Assembly: GCA_026874595.1 (NCBI GenBank) | Contig: CM049307.1 | Coordinates: forward strand, 91,451,830-91,515,829 | Direction of reading: 5' to 3' | From: Sipunculus nudus | Lineage: Eukaryota > Annelida > Sipuncula > Golfingiida > Sipunculidae | DNA length: 64,000 nucleotides | Part shown: piece after piece, positions 12,441-25,246 of the stretch | Numbering within the stretch: position 1 is the stretch's first letter | How the letters are laid out: each line of letters opens with the position of its first letter | The notes under the pieces: model-generated | Databases searched by the model: none | Seen by the model: only the letters and a program-made list of their open reading frames with translations | Told to the model about the DNA's origin: nothing | Translations under genes and position numbers: made by a program

Positions 12441-14404
12441 TATGGTGGCATATATATGTATATGTGCACGGCTGTTCATGACATGAAATAAAACACACTT
12501 TAAACAGACATAGTATGAATATGGAAACCAAGTTCTGTAACATGTTTCAGTAACATAACAGATAATATCCTTGTCATCATTCTTTTTTTATATTTGTATC
12601 CGTACAAAGTGTTCAACCATTAGTGGAGAGTAAATTTTAAAGGGAACAGCTAATTGGACATCTTTAAAATGTGATGTAAATACGCGATGCGTTTGACTAT
12701 GCCGAATGAAGATGGTCTACAGGAGTCGTCCACTGGTAAGGCTCAGTTGCTGACTGTCCCTGACCGGTATAGGGCCATTTATTTATCAATTCATTTTTAT
12801 ACCTGGATTATCAGTTACCAGCGCTACACCCATAATATTGACATACGAGCTGTGACCGAGGAATTAAGTCTACGCGACATGTCAGCCCCCATGAGCATTT
12901 CGAGAAAATGGTTAAATAAACCTGTCAGAGTTCAGTATGGAAAGTACTTTGAGGACAGTATCGAAGGAAAACCTATCTGCGGATTTTTTTTTTTTTTTTT
13001 TTTTTTTTTACCACGAACAATATCCTCCAGTTTATTGTAGGATTCTTAAGAAATATCTCTCTCTAATGCTGCTGCTTTGATCACCACAGCACTGCAATTA
13101 ATTTAAATTTGAATGTTGGATACACATAAAGCGGTAGAATATATTTTCTTCACATGTTATTAGGGTGTCTATTTTCTGCTACAAATGTTTACACTACAAG
13201 CTGGAAAACTATACAATCTAAGTATGCACAATAGTGTCCAATGTGTGTCTCTCACTCTTCTCTCGGGAGAGCGTTTGAATGATTAGTTGTTAATGACTAT
13301 TTCGTGTTATACTTTATCCAGTAAATAATACTCAGAATAATATTACAGAAGTCCTGATTGCGGCCTGTTTGACCCATACAGGGTAAAACGTGGAATGAAT
13401 CAGACGGCAGATAAATATAAGTATCAATTCGACACTTTCAAAAAATGAATTCTGCTTACCAAACCAAAGGCGGCCCGCGTTGGTTAAGCTTCCAGATCTG
13501 GTGTTCGAGAATGATGTCGGAAATACGTGCGGTCTCTGCCTACTGTCTATTTAGAAATTTATAATATATATAACGTAAATGAAGCAAAATGCAACAACCA
13601 ATCCGACCTATTAGGTAACCATTTCAATGGGGTTTGTTGTATATTGTTTTGAACCACAAAAAAAGTCAGACAACATATCAGATTCAGAAATCGGTGCAAC
13701 TTACAATAGACCAGTGGGTGCGGACTTTGGATGAACAATTATTGTCAAACATATTTATAGAAACGGAGAGTACAGTAACAGGCTTAGCTTTCAAGATATT
13801 TTTCATGTATGGTTAAAATGCACAAATAAGTAACAGGTGAGATGATTGTTGGTTTTACGTAACAAAATGTTTACTGTCAATAAATTAAAAGTGAATAATT
13901 TTAATGAGAAGCCTTGCTCATTGAGCACCCCCCATACGCAGTTAGACTAAAATGGTCTAAATTCAAGGTATTTCTGTCAATGAAATTTAGGCCAAGGTTG
14001 TACGTTATAAATGATATACAATTATATTGACGGGCTTTATGCCAAACACATACTTCCATTCTTTGTAAGGGAAGCTTGAGAAACAATTATACAAGATTTA
14101 TGTTATACTAGATTTAAGTCCCATGGCCTTTAACTTTTATTCTCTTGGTATATGTTGCCCTGCCTTAGAGGAAGTAAAGATCAAAAGGATAGGTGATGAG
14201 TTTATAGACTGACGTCATCGATGACCTAAGTCTCATCCGGCATAACTCTTTCCTTCCTTGTTGATTCCAGGCTATTTAATCATATATCTTCCTTCTAGTG
14301 CGGGAGAGGTTATTTTCAGAGCAGTCGACTATAGACTACAGTCAATGAATAAATAAGATCGCAAAACGTATAACTTACAATTTTTTTTTTATGCTGTTTT
14401 GGGA

Positions 14405-14640
14405 TGGACAACAGGGCTCGTGACATCGTTACATCGTGAGATGAGAGCACTGTAGACTCAATGGAAAGGCATTGCCGAACACCCGGGTTTCACTCACAAA
14501 CGGGTGCGCCTTTCGGGACTTTCTCGGTGATATGATCAAGCAAAGGAGATTATTAGACGGGGATACAAAATGCGTGGAAGCCTGTGATACAGTCCTCTTA
14601 TGTATTCCGAAAACGGAACGGAATACGTTTTTTTAACGAC
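14405..14640 (+). repeat. Truncated SINE family 1, duplication copy 2
   Basis: Duplicate of the fragment at 8385-8610, carried along with the 6-kb tandem duplication rather than inserted independently. Confidence 0.7.
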
Positions 14641-15092
14641 TTACTTAGTCAAGCAACCATGAACAAATAAAGGCAGTTCCTAACACAACAAAAATTTAAA
14701 ATAAATTTCGGAATTTCTTCATATTAACATAAGTACCCTGAGTATCCTGGCAAAAAAATAAGAGAAATATTCAAGTCTATGGAAAGCAGCATTCAAATTT
14801 TTTTTTACCTGATTTGTATACCTTTTCACCAGTATATATATACCTTTTGTTATATATATATAACAAACCCAGTAACCCCAGCTAATTTAAAAGAATTAAT
14901 TCATACATGATCATTTCGGTTTGTACCTGAACTCACGAAACATAACCTTATGAAATCGTAGGGTCATGGGTTCGATACCAATCGGCAGTGAACCGACTTC
15001 TCTGTATATTCATATTTTATAGATAAAATGAACCAGATTGGCTATTTCTAAGTCTATATCTCTCGATCTCGATCTCTCTCTAACACACACAC

Positions 15093-15097
<5 letters not shown>

Positions 15098-15147
<50 letters not shown>
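15098..15147. repeat. (TA)n microsatellite, copy 2
   Basis: Longer allele of the array at 9068-9107 in the duplicated unit. Confidence 0.95.
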
Positions 15148-15149
<2 letters not shown>

Positions 15150-15469
15150 CAGAATTACCTTAGCTTTCCCTTGAAGGTCCAAATGTATTTTGCCATTCTC
15201 ATGCAGTTTTCCCACATATACATTAATACCTTTTAAGACATTTATAAAGCCATAGTTTCAGCAAGGGTACTCCGCCTTATAAAACAATTGTATTTCCAAC
15301 ATGGATTCTTATGCCCGAGTTAAACAAAGACCACCTTTTTCTGACGTCATGCTCCATGGCAACCTACCTTCATTATGCGTTAAAGCAGAAACGAGTGGGA
15401 GGCTATGATTTTCTATCATTATCTTTTATCAAGATTTAGATAATGATATAATGAGAAGTATATCTATTT

Positions 15470-15516
15470 AAGTTATCTACCACAGTCAGTAAAGGTATGA
15501 CCGCCATGGAATACAG
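15470..15516 (+). other. Gene A leader exon, copy 2 (5' end approximate)
   Basis: Duplicate of 9440-9486, with about nine bases missing just before the shared 'TGACCGCCATGG'. The ATG (15506-15508) and donor ATACAG|GTAATG are kept, and splicing to 16076 leaves the ATG in frame with the signal peptide. Confidence 0.6.
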
Positions 15517-16075
15517 GTAATGTTTCATTCAAACATTTAAATTCGGATCTGCATTATTTAAGAAGACTTAATAAGGATGGGCAAACGTGTATATACACGC
15601 TGCAATTGATTAAGCATTCTCGTTTTCAGAAAATAATAATTGTAAAACTATATGCGACTATTACATATTTCATTTAATGAGACATTTTATTATGATCTCC
15701 TGTAGGGAGTTTATGGTTTTTATCCATGTCTACCGGCCTATGTGTCTCTTCATGTGTCCATTAAAATAAAGAAGTAGCTTAACTCTCGGCATTTGCGGCT
15801 GTTAAGGATTAACAGCCGGCACTGCTGACAGTTCAGCTACTGTCGCTTTATGTTCGCCCGATAAAGAGCCTGGTAACCTAACAGCTGGCAACGTTATTAG
15901 ATTTCCAAGCAGTATAGCCTCATCCTATTAATTATTTTTTTAGAATTATAAATTAATTTACTAGAGTTTATAAATTTATTTTTTTTAATTTCGCAGTTTG
16001 GTCCATAGACATTCCCTTTGTGCTTGCCACCCTATTTTTGCACCCAAAGGTTGTAATATGATTTTTTTTTCACAG

Positions 16076-16152
16076 CGCTGACCGCATGATGGCGAGGCTG
16101 GCTGTGTTGATGCTGTTAGCTGGGTTCTGTAGCCTGTTCCATGTACAAGCAG
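16076..16152 (+). CDS. Gene A signal-peptide exon, copy 2 (preferred start)
   Basis: First coding exon chosen for gene A. Acceptor TTTTCACAG, Met codons at 16086 and 16089, hydrophobic 22-codon signal peptide, donor GCAG|GTGAGA in phase 1. Joining to 25247 completes an Asp codon and continues the open frame. The equivalent exon in gene B (48508-48571) encodes a similar signal peptide with the same phase. The two duplicate exons differ by one Leu/Phe substitution. Confidence 0.75.
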
Positions 16153-17729
16153 GTGAGACCAAAGTTCAGTACATATTAATAATATTAGTATTAATTTTTT
16201 TAAACCAATGTGATGCATTGTCTTACACACTGAAACATATATGTTATAGTGATACAATAAATAACAAGAACACGCAGTGAAAGTACACCAGACAAATAAA
16301 AAGGTTATATATGAAAATATAAACATGATACAAATCCACAAGAGTCCACGAGGCGTCAGGAACTAGAACAAAAGTACTCACTAGATAGGTTTGCAGTTTG
16401 GTTTCCCATTCTATGAGGTTTAAACATGCTCTCAATGTCCCGAATAGTGTATTCCAGTTTTTGGCCAGCAATGTTAAATGTTCTACAGTCGAACCTCTCT
16501 TACTGGACACTTTCATAAAGTGGGCATCTCTATAAAGTTGGCATTGTCCCATTTCTTTCTTCTCTTTATCATGTTTAGTTTATGCTGGCACCTCTATATT
16601 CTGTAATGTGGGGACTTTACCAGACTAACGTGGGAACTTCATTGATTTTCCCAGCTGAAGTATCTTCCTTTTCAAAATGTCGAAGATTTTTTTATCGTGA
16701 ATTTTTAATTATAAGCAATAAGAATAACCGTTATTAAATATTTATATTTCAGCTACTAATGATAACGATCAAATATATGAACAAAGGCCATATCTGTCTC
16801 ATTGCATAATTAACATAATATTAGGCTTCTTGACCCAAGGCTATACATGAGATACTTGCATACTAATTAGACTTTTTAATGTGCCTGCACATGCCCCGAA
16901 CAGACCTCAGCCCAAACTGACTGTTCCTGTTGGTTAGCCAACAGACTGTTTCAAATCACTTCTGATTTTGGGAAGGGCACATTTAATCAGTTTTCGTCAT
17001 TTAAGCTATGGTTGAACTAATTCATGGAGGTTGAAATGTTCTTATAGAGACAATGGAGCCTAGTGCAACCAGAATAAGAATTGTCCAGACAAAAACACGC
17101 TAAATTTGTAGATAAACGCCACACGATGTCCTTCGTACAGTTCTCTAAACATATAGCCATTTCAAAACCGCATTCATATAAAGTCTGATATAAAGGTAAA
17201 CTTGTAGGATTAAAAGATGGATTGAACATTTGGCCATATATATGTAAAAATATGATTATATGAGGATATATACTTATCCCCTCCAATACAACGTTGACAG
17301 TAACGTTGTCAATCGAACACGGGAAGTTTGATATTTAAGGATAAAATTGGTTTTGATGTGACAGGTCCTACTATATAAACGTAAATTGTTCATTTAACTA
17401 AATCGACAAAATAGTAAATCCTGTCTTACATTGTACATAAATAAATTTCCTCATGTTTCAATACAATAAATTAGATAATTTCAATTATACGGTACGTTCT
17501 GAAATTTTAGCGATGTGCGATATTATTGATATATCGAGATATATGGGTATCAACCTATCGCGATACACTTTTCAAATATCGATACTTTGTTTAACGTGTC
17601 ATAATTGTTAAAAGGATGTTTCTGTTACAAATTTAGAAATCTAAATGGATTGCGATTAATGAAAGACTGACTAACTGACTGAGAGTGTAGTCGGCGCTCG
17701 AGCGCACACGCCCATTTTTAATGAAAACG

Positions 17730-17895
17730 GACATTATAAAGGTAATGTTAAAGGTTAAAGGTTAGGGTTAATAGCCTGATATCACTGATCATGTCAGTCT
17801 CATCCGACTTACACTTTGCCTTTCTGGTCTGTCGGGCCTGTTCATTCTTGTAGCTTTTCTCGGCTCCCCGGGGAGCATCTACTGGAAAGAAATCA
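17730..17895 (-). repeat. SINE family 2 fragment, duplication copy 2
   Basis: Duplicate of the 11706-11875 fragment inside the second copy of the 6-kb unit. Confidence 0.65.
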
Positions 17896-18349
17896 TCGTA
17901 AGTGGTTATCGATATAGTATCCATATATTTTATCTGATAACTTTTTTTAAGTAGCATCACCTAACAGAACAATATCTACCTTACCCTCCCCTGTATAATC
18001 TTTTTAAAATAAGTTATAAATAACTCTAGACAAAAATTCCAATATTTACTTTTTTATAGTACAGAAATTTATTTTGTTTTTACATTTTATTTTTATAATT
18101 ACAATTAATATATATGAATATATAATATCAAGATAAATAATATATAAATATAATAACAGCTGGACCCCTTTAATCCGGAAGCATCTTGGTTTTAGAATGT
18201 TGAACGATTACAAAGTTTATATATATATATATATATATTCAGAAAAAAAAATCCCGAACTTAACGGATTCTACTATTTCATTGGTTCTTGAAATCCGCAT
18301 AATGAAAATTGTTATTTTCAGTGCTGGGTACTGCATGTTTTACACATAT

Positions 18350-18369
18350 ATAAATAAATAAATAAATAA

Positions 18370-18423
<54 letters not shown>

Positions 18424-18454
18424 AGAGAGAGAGAGAGAGTGTGTGTGTGTGTGT
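18350..18454. repeat. Compound (TAAA)n(TA)n(GA)n(GT)n microsatellite, copy 2
   Basis: Counterpart of 12330-12440, with a longer TA tract and shorter GA tract. Confidence 0.95.
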
Positions 18455-20162
18455 ATGGTGGCATATATATGTATATGTGCACGGCTGTTCATGACATGAA
18501 ATAAAACACACTTTAAACAGACATAGTATGAATATGGAAACCAAGTTCTGTCACATGTTTCAGTAACATAACAGATAATATCCTTGTCATCATTCTTTTT
18601 TTATTTTTGTATCCGTACAAAGTGTTCAACCATTAGTGGAGAGTAAATTTTAAAGGGAACAGCTAATTGGACATCTTTAAAATGTGATGTAAATACGCGA
18701 TGCGTTTGACTATGCCGAATGAAGATGGTCTACAGGAGTCGTCCACTGGTAAGGCTCAGTTGCTGACTGTCCCTGACCGGTATAGGGCCATTTATTTATC
18801 AATTCATTTTTATACCTGGATTATCAGTTACCAGCGCTACACCCATAATATTGACATACGAGCTGTGACCGAGGAATTAAGTCTACGCGACATGTCAGCC
18901 CCCATGAGCATTTCGAGAAAATGGTTAAATAAACCTGTCAGAGTTCAGTATGGAAAGTACTTTGAGGACGGTCATTGAAGATGGCCTCCGACCAAGACAG
19001 TATCGAAGGAAAACCTATCTGCGGGTTTTTTTTTTACCACGAACAATATCCTCCAGTTTATTGTAGGATTCTTAAGAAATATCTCTCTCTAATGCTGCTG
19101 CTTTGATCACCACAGCACTGCAATTAATTTAAATTTGAATGTTGGATACACATAAAGCGGTAGAATATATTTTCTTCACATGTTATTAGGGTGTCTATTT
19201 TCTGCTACAAATGTTTACACTACAAGCTGGAAAACTATACAATCTAAGTATGCACAATAGTGTCCAATGTGTGTCTCTCACTCTTCTCTCGGGATTGAAT
19301 GATTAGTTATCCCAAGCTGGCAAATTGTTTCTATTTCCTTACACAAGGCATTACATTTGTTATCTACTTTATCTTCTTTACGAGTGGTATGTGTATCTCA
19401 GCGGTTCAGTACGATTATACTGCGAGACAGGAACGAGATATCTCGAGTGTGCTACGACTAACTGCGACTGTGCGCGTTTAGCACGAGCGTGTACGAGTAT
19501 AACATAAGAACAGGACATTCTTGGGTGACCGGTAAACCCATCCTTATTCCTGCCAGGTTTCTCTCGCCGAGAAGGAAACTCTTTATCTTGCCATTGTTTG
19601 GACGGTCATTGAAGATGGCCTCCGACCAAGACAAGGCTTTTCTTGGAATATCTCAAATTATTGTACAATCAGATTGTGGGTTAATGCGAAACTGCAACGA
19701 GCTTGAAAAAAATGAGGTATACGTTTGCCACTAAGGATTGCCTATACATCTTTAAATACGCTTAACATACTCGGTAGTCAAGAGAAGTTGAAAGGAATGG
19801 GCCAAGGAGTTTCAATGGAGCTCTGCCGAGTGAGCTCAGCGCCCGAACTCGGTACCTTATACGCCATCGTGCGAAAGATGTTTACACGTTGGTGATGTGG
19901 ATGACGTGTTATCCCGATCACATAATGCTCATGATTTTATGGAATTGAATACTTGTATGTATTTGCCTTTTTAAAAATTAGGAAAGAGTAGAGTAAACGT
20001 CAAAAACGAATGCAGACGACGATTGGTAGCGAGTTGAGTACTAGCTGTACAAATCCATCAGGAGCTAGTCAACGTTTATAACGAGGAAGTACATGTTCGA
20101 CATGACTTCGGGGTGGTGCTTTCCTATATCACGTCAGTTTCTATCAAGCCAGCCACCACGTC

Positions 20163-20595
20163 AGACACGCATTTTCTTAAAAAAAGGTTTTTGTGGCTAA
20201 GGGGTAGAACATAGAACTCAAAGCAGGAAGATCGTGAATTCGAATCTCAGTCCAGGCGGTTAGATTTCTCACAGTCGGTCCCACCCAGGGTAAGCGCTCT
20301 ATAGGCTTAATGCGAAGGCCGTCCCCAACGGCCGTGTTTCACTCACAAACGAGTGCGCCTTCCGGGGGTTCTTTAGTGGTTAGACCTAGCAATGGGAACG
20401 ATTACACATCCAAAGCCCACAGGTGCAGTAGTAACCGGGCCTGGCTATAATATGAAAGGAAGTGTGTGATAATGTCTGAGACCAGAATGGAATTCTGCAG
20501 ATGTACATATACTTAGACTTAAGCTGGCCTTAAAAATGAAGGTGGTTACCTGCAAAATATTTATTTAAAAAGAATAATAAGACACGCACTTTCTT
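20163..20595 (+). mobile_element. tRNA-derived SINE (family 1) with target-site duplication
   Basis: Element body about 20179-20579. The head has a box-A-like block (TGGCTAAGGGGTAGAAC) and a box-B-like block (GATCGTGAATTCGAATC), followed by the family's unique region and 3' end. It is flanked by a 16-bp direct repeat, AGACACGCATTTTCTT on the left and AGACACGCACTTTCTT on the right (one mismatch), the mark of LINE-driven retroposition. Confidence 0.88.
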
Positions 20596-20870
20596 GCTGA
20601 GGAGGAGGAGTAAACTCTGCTAGTCATTTCGGGACAGACATTATTGACAGGAGGCAGTTACGCCGAAGGCGTTTGTAGCTTCACCTATGAACAAGCCTCC
20701 TAATTCAAATTGTGAGAGGGGATTTAGAGCTAGCTTAGTGCAGGAATCGCCAGAATCTGCCATTGAATACCGTCCCTCATTGGGATTAACTGCCTCCTCC
20801 AAAAACGTCTTCTTTGTCTGTTGCGAACCTTTGCTGCCTTGGTGCCTCGGGCCTCTCTTCCCTTTAGAAA

Positions 20871-22125
20871 GATAACATTATTATTAATATTATTATATTA
20901 CAACATTTTTATAGCGCTTTATCCAATAAGATTATCGCTCTAAAGCGCTTTACATAAGGCAGTCATGTAAAATGAAAGAGTTGAAAAAACACTAATATCC
21001 ATTTAGAGACTAGATTTAAAAACCTAGTCTCCAAGTTAAAACCGAAAGTCCATTTAAAGTAAAAAATTAATATATGATAAAAGCAATAGGATAAGAGATG
21101 ATAAAAAACTAATTATAAAACTCAGTTCATGGCTATAATGCTGATTAAAAATGAAGTCCTCTGCAGTAAAACATAGTGACTCGCACTCTCACTATTTGGC
21201 GCTTTTTATCAGTGTGTGTGCCTGTTTAAAGAGATGGGTTTTTAGTCCTTTGCGGAAGGCCAAGAGCGATGGTGCATCCCTTAAAATGTCAGGAAGTTCA
21301 TTCCAAAGTGTTGGTGCAGCCGCTTTAAAACTACGGTCACCATATGTTACAGTCCGCGTTTTTGGTACGACAAGCAAGGACTTTGAGGAGGATCTTAGAG
21401 CCCGAGCAGGTCGGCGGCGTTGCACAAGGTCACAGATGTATTGTGGAGCAATGCCTGCAAGTGCTTGGTATGTGAACACCAGGACCTTGATCTTGCATCT
21501 ATATTCCACCGGAAGCCAATGAAGACTGGCCAACACCGGTGAGATGTGGTCCCTTCTGCGTGTCCTTGTGATAAGCCTGGCAGCAGCATTTTGTACTCTC
21601 TGTAGGCGATTCATAAGGGTGCGTGGTATTCCATATAGCAGAGAGTTGGCATAGTCCAGCCTCGATGTGATAGTGGCTTGAACTAGTGTCCTGCACGCAT
21701 CTGCTGTAATGTACTTCCGGATGGCACCGATGTTCCGCAGCTGAAAATAACAGGTCCTGCTAATGGCATTTACTTGGAATGCCATGGTGAGATGACAATC
21801 CTGCACCAGGCCAAGGTTCTTTACCTGTTTAGCTGGGGCAATACGGTGACTTGCAATGGTAACACTTAAATCCCTGAACAGATTTTCGCACTGCTTAGGG
21901 TGGAAAATGATGACCTCTGTCTTATCTTGATTTAACTTTAACATATTGCTGTTCATCCATCCCTTCACTTCCTCCGCTAACACCTGGATTCGGGAGAATA
22001 TATCATCCCAGTTTCCTGATGGTTTGGCCATAGTGTAGATCTGTGAATCATCTGCATACCAGTGATTTTTGAAACCATGCTTCCTTATGATATCAGAAAC
22101 AGGTCTGGTATACATACAATATGCC
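20871..22125 (-). mobile_element. 5'-truncated CR1/L2-like LINE
   Basis: A 307-codon open frame (22115 to 21192) covers the end of a non-LTR reverse transcriptase: Y-A-D-D near its start, then the thumb and C-terminal region with S-R-L-D-Y-A-N-S-L-L-Y-G, L-Q-R-V-Q-N-A-A-A-R-L, L-H-W-L-P-V and a final F-K/R-x-L-K-T-H-L-F block, a pattern typical of the CR1/L2 group. The element's start, endonuclease and most of the RT are missing, as expected of 5' truncation. The 3' UTR carries 'AGCGCTTTAT...AAAGCGCTTTAC' and ends in an imperfect TTATTA-type tail near 20875-20900. The frame is intact for its whole length, so the insertion is fairly young. Confidence 0.9.
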
Positions 22126-25100
22126 CATCACATAATTTTAACTGCAAAGATGGGCCTCTTTTATATGTCTCGATTATGTCAGGTCTTCGGAATATCGTTA
22201 CATCAGTTTGAAAAAAAAAGCTCGTAATTATCTCGTAATGATACCTGTGATTCACAGTAAGGTCGTAGTAAAATCGGTTTAAAAAATGTTATCATAAATT
22301 AATTAACCATTTTGAGTTTAACCGAGTTTATTAAATACTTGTGGCGTTAGTTTCGAGTTAATTTAATGCATTACGGGACTGGCACCATGAAGAGTTGCGC
22401 CCCTAATTGGACCCCGAGCTATTCACAGCCACAAGGAAAGTAATGGAATAGTATATGATGCTTCTGTATAACTCGAATAAACTTCGCAAACTCTGGGTAG
22501 CTCGAGTAAAACTCGTAACAAAATATACGTTTCTTTGCAGATGAGTTAGACTTTTTCTAGTCTCCCTGCTTAACCGCCCAGTGGGAACAGTAACTATCAT
22601 CAATGGACAGAAGATGTGTTTCTTCCTTAAAAATCAAATATGTCTCTCCTGCTTTATACTCACCAATAATGAATACTAGCTGCACCCGTGGAAAATCCAC
22701 CGCCTCATCTGAGGCATATTTTTGAAACTAAACGGCGCATATTTTAATCCTAGGGTTTTTGCAGGAACTTTCGTCGTGTGTTTCAGTTATATGATATAAA
22801 GATTGCTTCGCCTAGAATCCTCCAGGAACACGCCCCAAAAATATCAACATAGAAAGGAAAATAATTCTATTCCAGAAATCACACCCAAAAAAATTTTGAA
22901 AAAGACGTTGGGCATATACAAGGTGTACGAATTTTTAAATGAGAAGTTTTTTTCCCGATAAACAACACAGGTCTGTCAGCTTCATTGCTTGGGAAATATC
23001 GTAGATTTAACGTTAATATATAAAGAAGCATTCTATCGTGAAATTATATGAATTATGCTTTGTATTAGTTGAAGCTCAGGCGCCATCGTGAAACACGATG
23101 TTTATTATACTTGTGTAGATAGTTGAGGGTATAGTCTAAGGCAGGTCAACAGACACATGCGTATTTTGTATACACATGCATATGTCGTTGAAGTCTCTTG
23201 TACGCGAAACGTTAAGCAGCCAATGTGAAAAAGATAGGCCCAGAAAAATATATTCCAACGGTATTAATTTGGTTTAAGTACTGTAAATTGTCATGGAATA
23301 AGCAGGTCTGATGCAAAATTGACAACTCACCCAGATAAAAAGAAAGCATGTTGATATATTTCGATGAAAGCATTTAGCAAAGAAACCGCTTCAGTCTTGG
23401 TTTTTGCATTGCCTTTAAGTAAATTAACGCAAAATGTTATATACAGATTTTGCTGAAAATTTGAAGAGAGGTACAGTAAAACTGCATCCGTAATCCATTA
23501 CATTTTGGAGGTAATCGGAATCAGCATAATATATTTTTTTTCTTAAGTGCCATAATCACAATTCCACAAAGGAATAATTCTAAGGGGCTATTACTTTGTC
23601 CCCGAGTAGAACCGCCGAGTCGTATGCAGTTGTTCTGCCACTCGCCTGGTGAACCCGTTTTTCTGAACCATGATTCTGTTTTACATGAAACGTGCACGAA
23701 TGAACGAACGACTGATTAGTAGATTCTGGCGGGGGTTTCAAAGTCCCCAAGAGATCGAAAAGCCTTAGAAGTGTGGTCAATCCCCCACCCCCAGGGCTTC
23801 CTTTGAAAAAACTTTTTTTCAAACAACCCATAAATCGGCCGAACTATCAAAAAAACATTATGACAAAGGACCATTCCTTTGCCCCCGTGTGGAAGTCACC
23901 CACTGAAGCATGACAGTGTTCACACATGAAACGCACACACATAAACACATGGCTGATATTAAAGGAGATGATTCTGGCGGAGGTCTGTACGCCCTGAATA
24001 CAGTTGGAGTTTGGATTCAATTTAAAGATATACTGGTGATATTTTTATTAATGTTTCACCGTCCCGACAGACAACGGATCTTACTAAAATGTTTTACCCG
24101 CCCACCCCCCCTGGATCCAACCCCCTCCCAACCCAAGTTATGGGTCTTCTTTTTGAAAAAAAATCATAAAACACATGACTCGGCAGACGTTTTGTAAACA
24201 TGTTTTCATGAAAATATATTTTTGAATGTATGATAATCAACATACATGTAACCCATGAACAATTTGTCAAACGGTGGTCTCATCACTGGACTCAGTGCCC
24301 AGTGTTGACCAAACTGAAAAGCCCTCGCATTTAAAGCGGGGCCATGTGGTCTTTGGATAAAAAACATTTAATTCCTTTTGAGAGAGATAATTCCTTTAGA
24401 GGCGGTACAATGGATGTGGGAGATCAATGGGGATTATTGTGGACACGCGGGACCGCGTATTGCACGGAAATGCCTTTAGGCAGGACAGGCGCTCTGGCCA
24501 CGGTCTTAACAGGCCTGTTAAAACCCCCGAGGCGCCTCCTGATAAAGCGTCACAGGCATGGTGGACCTTGCAGCACGAATGAAATAGGGGCACCTAATGG
24601 GAAAATATTAAAATTATTAATTATTCAACTTAATAGGACATAATCCTGCAAAATAAAACTAATTCGTCCTATAAGAGCACTGCCAAATTTGGGAAGTCAA
24701 ATCAGAACGGATGAAGGTAAACCGTGGTCTAGAAATAAAACAACTCCGTATTAATTATGTAGATTCCATCCTAAATTCATGCTAGTTTGTCCTAAGCTTT
24801 TGCTAGTTAATGCTGATCCCAGTGCTTAACTCGATAATGTATTTGCCGGCACTCGTTACTGCCTATTCGTATGCTCGTACTTAACTCTTGCAATACGGTG
24901 AACTACTGATACGTAAAAAAGATAATTCTTATGCAGATTTACATGAACCTATATTCTAACCATGTTTCCTATATGATAACAGAATATTACTCTACAAGTA
25001 CACCCCCTGCCAAATATTATATATAAGTCCTATAACTGCTGGCACACCGCTAGTATTCGACAATATTTTTAACCCAATGGAATAAGTAATGTGGATATAA

Positions 25101-25246
25101 TGTATCAGGGTGTAACAATATCTGATTAAAAACCTGATTACAATACGTCTGAATACAATACATAAAACATACATCCACACTTTGATAGATAAACAATCTC
25201 TGTACCCCACAATATAAACATTGAGTTATTTAACATTTCTTTTAAG
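22126..25246. other. Part of gene A intron 1, no recognised gene
   Basis: Unique AT-rich sequence between the LINE and the large exon of gene A. Two diverged similar segments (about 23581-23840 and 23870-24200) share 'GATTCTGGCGG', 'ACATGAAACG.GCAC' and C-rich plus TTTGAAAAAA blocks, possibly an old tandem duplication. Nothing else could be supported. Confidence 0.5.

Larger units (their letters stand above)
7261..13288. repeat. Tandem segmental duplication, copy 1 (6,028 bp)
   Basis: Nearly identical base for base to 13289-19308, differing mainly by microsatellite length changes, small indels and scattered substitutions. The right end of copy 1 joins the left end of copy 2 with a 3-bp microhomology (GTT). 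The unit contains a 5' leader exon and a signal-peptide exon of gene A, a truncated SINE, a Tigger-like fragment and several microsatellites. Copy 1 lacks 29 bp that copy 2 has at 18970-18998. Only the gene's 5' end is duplicated, not its body. Confidence 0.95.
13289..19308. repeat. Tandem segmental duplication, copy 2 (6,020 bp)
   Basis: Direct repeat of 7261-13288. It lies nearer the body of gene A, so its leader and signal-peptide exons are the more likely ones to be spliced to the large exon at 25247. After 19308 the sequence is unique and does not match the start of either copy. Confidence 0.95.

Noticed and set aside
12687-13040. 92-117 codon open frame repeated in both duplication copies (also 18700-18978)
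   Set aside because: No domain, signal or splice partner recognised; the end differs between copies through a 29-bp deletion and poly(T), so conservation only reflects the recent duplication.
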